Of a stretch of DNA of 28,603 nt, positions 25,940 through 28,603 are shown piece by piece. The position numbers were made by a program, and so were the translations under genes. The stretch is from the NCBI GenBank assembly GCA_964396225.1, contig CAYNEL010000009.1, positions 1 to 28,603 of the forward strand, written 5' to 3'. How positions within the stretch are numbered: the stretch's first letter is position 1; each line of letters opens with the position of its first letter. The DNA is from CAYNEL01 sp964396225. Its GTDB lineage: Bacteria > Patescibacteriota > Minisyncoccia > Moranbacterales > UBA1568. A model generated the notes under the pieces. It was given only the letters and a program-made list of their open reading frames with translations, searched no databases and was not told the origin of the DNA.

Positions 25940-28603
25940 TTATTGGCACGCTTCGCAAGTGGGATCGTCGATACGGCAGAGCTTCTTCATTCCCTCGGGA
26001 GTGTTCATCCCCGTGTAGACGGAGGCCGGCTTCGGCTCCGGCATAGCCGGGACGGAGACGCTCGCGGTAGGCGCAGGGGCGGCGGCGAGCGGGACGGTGG
26101 CCGGGGCAGCGGCAACCGGAGCGGCTTTGGCCTCGAGGTCGCGCTTGTGCGTAGCCCCGAACTGGGCCGTGCTCACCGTCGACTTCTCGACCTGGGAGGC
26201 AGCCAGGGTGCGGAGGTAATAGGTCGTCTTGAGGCCCATCTCCCAGGCATACAGATAGATCTCCGATACGGCCCGGCCGGAAGCGCCGATAAGGAAAATG
26301 TTGAGCGACTGGCTCTGGTCGATCCATTTACCGCGATAGGCGGCCGCCTTGATAAGCCATCGCGGGTCGATCTCGAACACTTCCTTGTACTTGTCCCGGA
26401 TTTCGATGGGAATCTCGTTGATCTTCTGGATGCTACCGTCATGGAACTTGATCTTGCCCACCATTTCGTAATCCCAAAGGCCGAGCTTCTTCAGGTCCTC
26501 CACCAAGTAGTCGTTGATGACAATGAAGTCGCCGCCCTGATTGGATTTGACGTAGATGTTCTTGTAGATGGGCTCGATGGTCGGGATGGCGCCCACGATA
26601 TTCGAGGTGGTGGCAGTCGGCGCCACGGCCAGACAGTTAGAATTGCGCATGCCGTACTGTTTGACCGACTGGCGCACCGGCGTCCAGTCCATCCGGCTGG
26701 TGCGAGGGACGTCGATCTTCATCCCACGCTCTTTCTCGAGGAGGTCGAGCGTGTCGACGGGGAAGATGCCCCGATCCCACTTCGAACCCCGATAGCTCTC
26801 GTAAGTGCCCCGCTCGCGGGCCAGCTCGGACGAGGCCAGGATGGCGTAGTAGGAGATCATCTCCATGCTCGAGTCGGCGAATTCTACCGCCGCTTCCGAG
26901 TCGAAATTGATACCGAGCTGATAGAGGGCGTCATGGAAGCCACCCAAGCCGAAGCCCACCGGCCGATGCTTCAGGTTCGAGTTCTTGGCTTCGGCGGTCG
27001 GGTAGAAATTGATGTCGATGACGTTGTCGAGCATGCGCATGCCCGTCATCACCGTCTCCTTGACCAGTGCCTCGTCCCACTTGCCGTCCTTGACGTGGAG
27101 GGCGTAGTTGATCCAGCCCAAGTTGCACACGGCCGTCTCCTCGGCCGAAGTGTTCAGGGTGATCTCGGTACACAGGTTGGAGTTGTGGATGACACCGGCA
27201 TGGTCCTGGGGCGAACGCACGTTGGCCGGATCCTTCCAGGTGATCCACGGGTGGCCGGTCTCGAACAGCATGGCTAGCATCTTCTTCCATAGGTCGAGGG
27301 CCTTGATGGTGCGGGCCGTCTTCATCTTGCCTTCTTTGGCCAGCCGCTCGTATTCCTGGTAGCGTTCCTCGAACTTCTTGCCGTACAGATGATGGAGGTC
27401 GGGCGTCTCCGAAGGCGAGAAGAGGGTCCACGGACCGTCCTCCTTGACGCGCTTCATGAAGAGGTCGGGGATCCAGCTGGCCGTGTCCATATCATGGGTA
27501 CGGCGGCGCTCGTCGCCCGTGTTCTTGCGGAGCTCGAGGAAATCCTCGATGTCCTGGTGCCAGGTCTCGAGATAGACGCATGTGGCGCCGCGGCGACGGC
27601 CCGAGCGGTTGATGGCCACCGTCACGTCGTTGGCGATCTTCAGGAACGGGATGACGCCCTGGCTCTCCACGCCAGTCCCCTTGATGAAGGCCCCGGTGGA
27701 ACGGATGTTGGTCCAGTCGGTCCCGATACCGCCCGACCACTTGGACAGCTGGGCATTGTCGGCGTACACCTTGAAGATGCTCTCGAGCGAGTCCTCGACG
27801 GTGTTCAGATAGCACGAAGAAAGCTGCGGGTGCGGAGTGCCGGAATGGAAAAGCGTCGGGGTGGAGGGCACGAAGCGATGGGTGGAGATGATGTTATAGA
27901 ACTCCACGGCCCGTTCCATCTTCTGCGGCTCATTGATGGCCAGGCCCATGCCGACCCGCATCCAGAAGGCCTGGGGCGTCTCGAGGACCTGTTTGGTCTC
28001 GGGATTCTGGACGAAGTAGCGGTCATAGAGGGTCTGGATGCCGAGGTAGCGGAAGAGATCATCCCGACCGATGACCAGTTTTTTCGAAAGGGTTTCGAGA
28101 TCGAATTCAAGGAGTCGTCGGTCGAGACGGTCGATGGCCACACCCTGCCTGATGTTCTCGATGAATGCCTGGCGGTACTGCTCCTCGAGCTTCTCGAAAT
28201 CGACACGCTCCGGACCGATCACCTCCTTGTACAGGGAGGCGAGGAGGAGACGCGAGGCGATGTGCGGATAGCAGGTGTCCTGCTCGGTCATGGCGCGCAC
28301 CGTCATGAGGAGGGCGCGGCCCACGTCTCTAGTCTTCATCCCGTCATACAGCTCGAGACGCACCTGGTCGATGATGGCGTCGAGATCGATCTGGCTGGCA
28401 TACTCGCTCGCCGCGCGGAAGAGCGAGGCTTTGAGTTTGGCCGGATTGAATTTGACCCGGGTGCCGTCGCGCTTCTCCACCATGAGCGTCCCCTTCTCCA
28501 CTTTCTCGAGGGCCTCCCGCTTCTTGGCGGCGCGCTCCTGGGCATGCTCGTAACGGTAGAGGATGTAGGACTTGGCCACGTCGAAATAACCGCCGCGCAT
28601 GAG
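25940..28603 (-). CDS. nrdA: Class I ribonucleotide reductase, alpha (catalytic) subunit, 5' end beyond window
   Basis: Reduces ribonucleotides to deoxyribonucleotides. At least 886 residues are visible and the frame is open to the right edge. The first visible Met (28598-28600) is probably internal, because the residues after it (YFDVAKSYILYRYEHA) are the end of an ATP-cone. A second, complete ATP-cone follows, so two allosteric cones are likely. The catalytic core shows LSSCYLN, the radical cysteine in NSNLCTEITL (Cys codon 27170-27172), AVCNLGWIN and the radical-transfer pair in TTYYLRTL. An Ala/Pro-rich linker of about 40 residues precedes the C-terminal CEAC redox pair. nrdB lies 94 bases downstream. 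Confidence 0.95.
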   Translation of the reverse strand, partial: LMRGGYFDVAKSYILYRYEHAQERAAKKREALEKVEKGTLMVEKRDGTRVKFNPAKLKASLFRAASEYASQIDLDAIIDQVRLELYDGMKTRDVGRALLMTVRAMTEQDTCYPHIASRLLLASLYKEVIGPERVDFEKLEEQYRQAFIENIRQGVAIDRLDRRLLEFDLETLSKKLVIGRDDLFRYLGIQTLYDRYFVQNPETKQVLETPQAFWMRVGMGLAINEPQKMERAVEFYNIISTHRFVPSTPTLFHSGTPHPQLSSCYLNTVEDSLESIFKVYADNAQLSKWSGGIGTDWTNIRSTGAFIKGTGVESQGVIPFLKIANDVTVAINRSGRRRGATCVYLETWHQDIEDFLELRKNTGDERRRTHDMDTASWIPDLFMKRVKEDGPWTLFSPSETPDLHHLYGKKFEERYQEYERLAKEGKMKTARTIKALDLWKKMLAMLFETGHPWITWKDPANVRSPQDHAGVIHNSNLCTEITLNTSAEETAVCNLGWINYALHVKDGKWDEALVKETVMTGMRMLDNVIDINFYPTAEAKNSNLKHRPVGFGLGGFHDALYQLGINFDSEAAVEFADSSMEMISYYAILASSELARERGTYESYRGSKWDRGIFPVDTLDLLEKERGMKIDVPRTSRMDWTPVRQSVKQYGMRNSNCLAVAPTATTSNIVGAIPTIEPIYKNIYVKSNQGGDFIVINDYLVEDLKKLGLWDYEMVGKIKFHDGSIQKINEIPIEIRDKYKEVFEIDPRWLIKAAAYRGKWIDQSQSLNIFLIGASGRAVSEIYLYAWEMGLKTTYYLRTLAASQVEKSTVSTAQFGATHKRDLEAKAAPVAAAPATVPLAAAPAPTASVSVPAMPEPKPASVYTGMNTPEGMKKLCRIDDPTCEACQ

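Noticed and set aside
25931..27277. A 448-codon open frame antisense to nrdA
   Set aside because: Shadow of nrdA, where all catalytic motifs are read on the minus strand.

Overview
The window looks like a chromosomal segment of a GC-rich member of the Candidate Phyla Radiation (Patescibacteria). This is inferred from gene content, since no rRNA is present. The pointers are RNase Y, a DUF4446 protein, compact versions of IF-2, NusA and MscL, and a row of small pilin-like membrane proteins of the kind found in type IV secretion systems (T4SS). tRNA genes lack an encoded CCA. Most proteins carry Ala/Gly/Glu-rich, high-GC coding bias. The large antisense ORFs are shadows of that bias.

Layout, left to right. 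(1) 1-1136, minus: rny, cut off by the window edge. (2) 1544-3121, plus: gpmI, converging at a shared hairpin on a small winged-helix protein (3168-3482, minus). (3) 3539-5449, minus: tig-clpP, whose promoter is overlaid by a palindrome with the spacing of a CIRCE/HrcA heat-shock operator. (4) 5583-7515, minus: nusA-ppa, with a strong promoter followed about 40 nt later by an intrinsic terminator inside the nusA leader. (5) 7872-9820, plus: a two-gene cassette of SPFH/band-7 protein plus membrane partner, with strong Shine-Dalgarno (SD) sites and less GC-biased codons. (6) 9910-14604, minus: the most unusual part, eight T4SS-pilin-like modules in seven genes plus one unknown membrane-anchored protein. 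One gene holds two modules in tandem, and another fuses a pilin module to a lysozyme-like lytic transglycosylase. (7) 14721-16133, minus: an orphan sugar-type solute-binding lipoprotein. (8) 16193-17437: a SAM methyltransferase facing tRNA-Ser from overlapping promoters, a duplicated tRNA-Ser 3' end, and mscL. (9) 17582-22877, plus: a malic enzyme, DUF4446, infB, cca and tRNA-Pro. (10) 23013-24755: a 17-kDa-antigen-like glycine-zipper lipoprotein (minus), a small hypothetical, tRNA-Leu and an orphan PurN-like formyltransferase. (11) 24811-28603, minus: nrdA-nrdB, with nrdA cut at its 5' end.

The housekeeping genes cover translation (infB, tRNAs, cca), transcription and RNA turnover (nusA, rny), protein quality control (tig, clpP), central metabolism (gpmI, ppa, malic enzyme) and dNTP synthesis (nrdAB). 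The pilin array with its built-in murein hydrolase could make a cell-surface pilus or DNA-uptake/secretion apparatus. No VirB4/VirD4-type ATPase lies in the window.

Across the window the start codons fall into two classes. Six genes have a clear SD and no T at position -1. The other 22 have no SD and all have T directly before the start codon, usually as CTATG.
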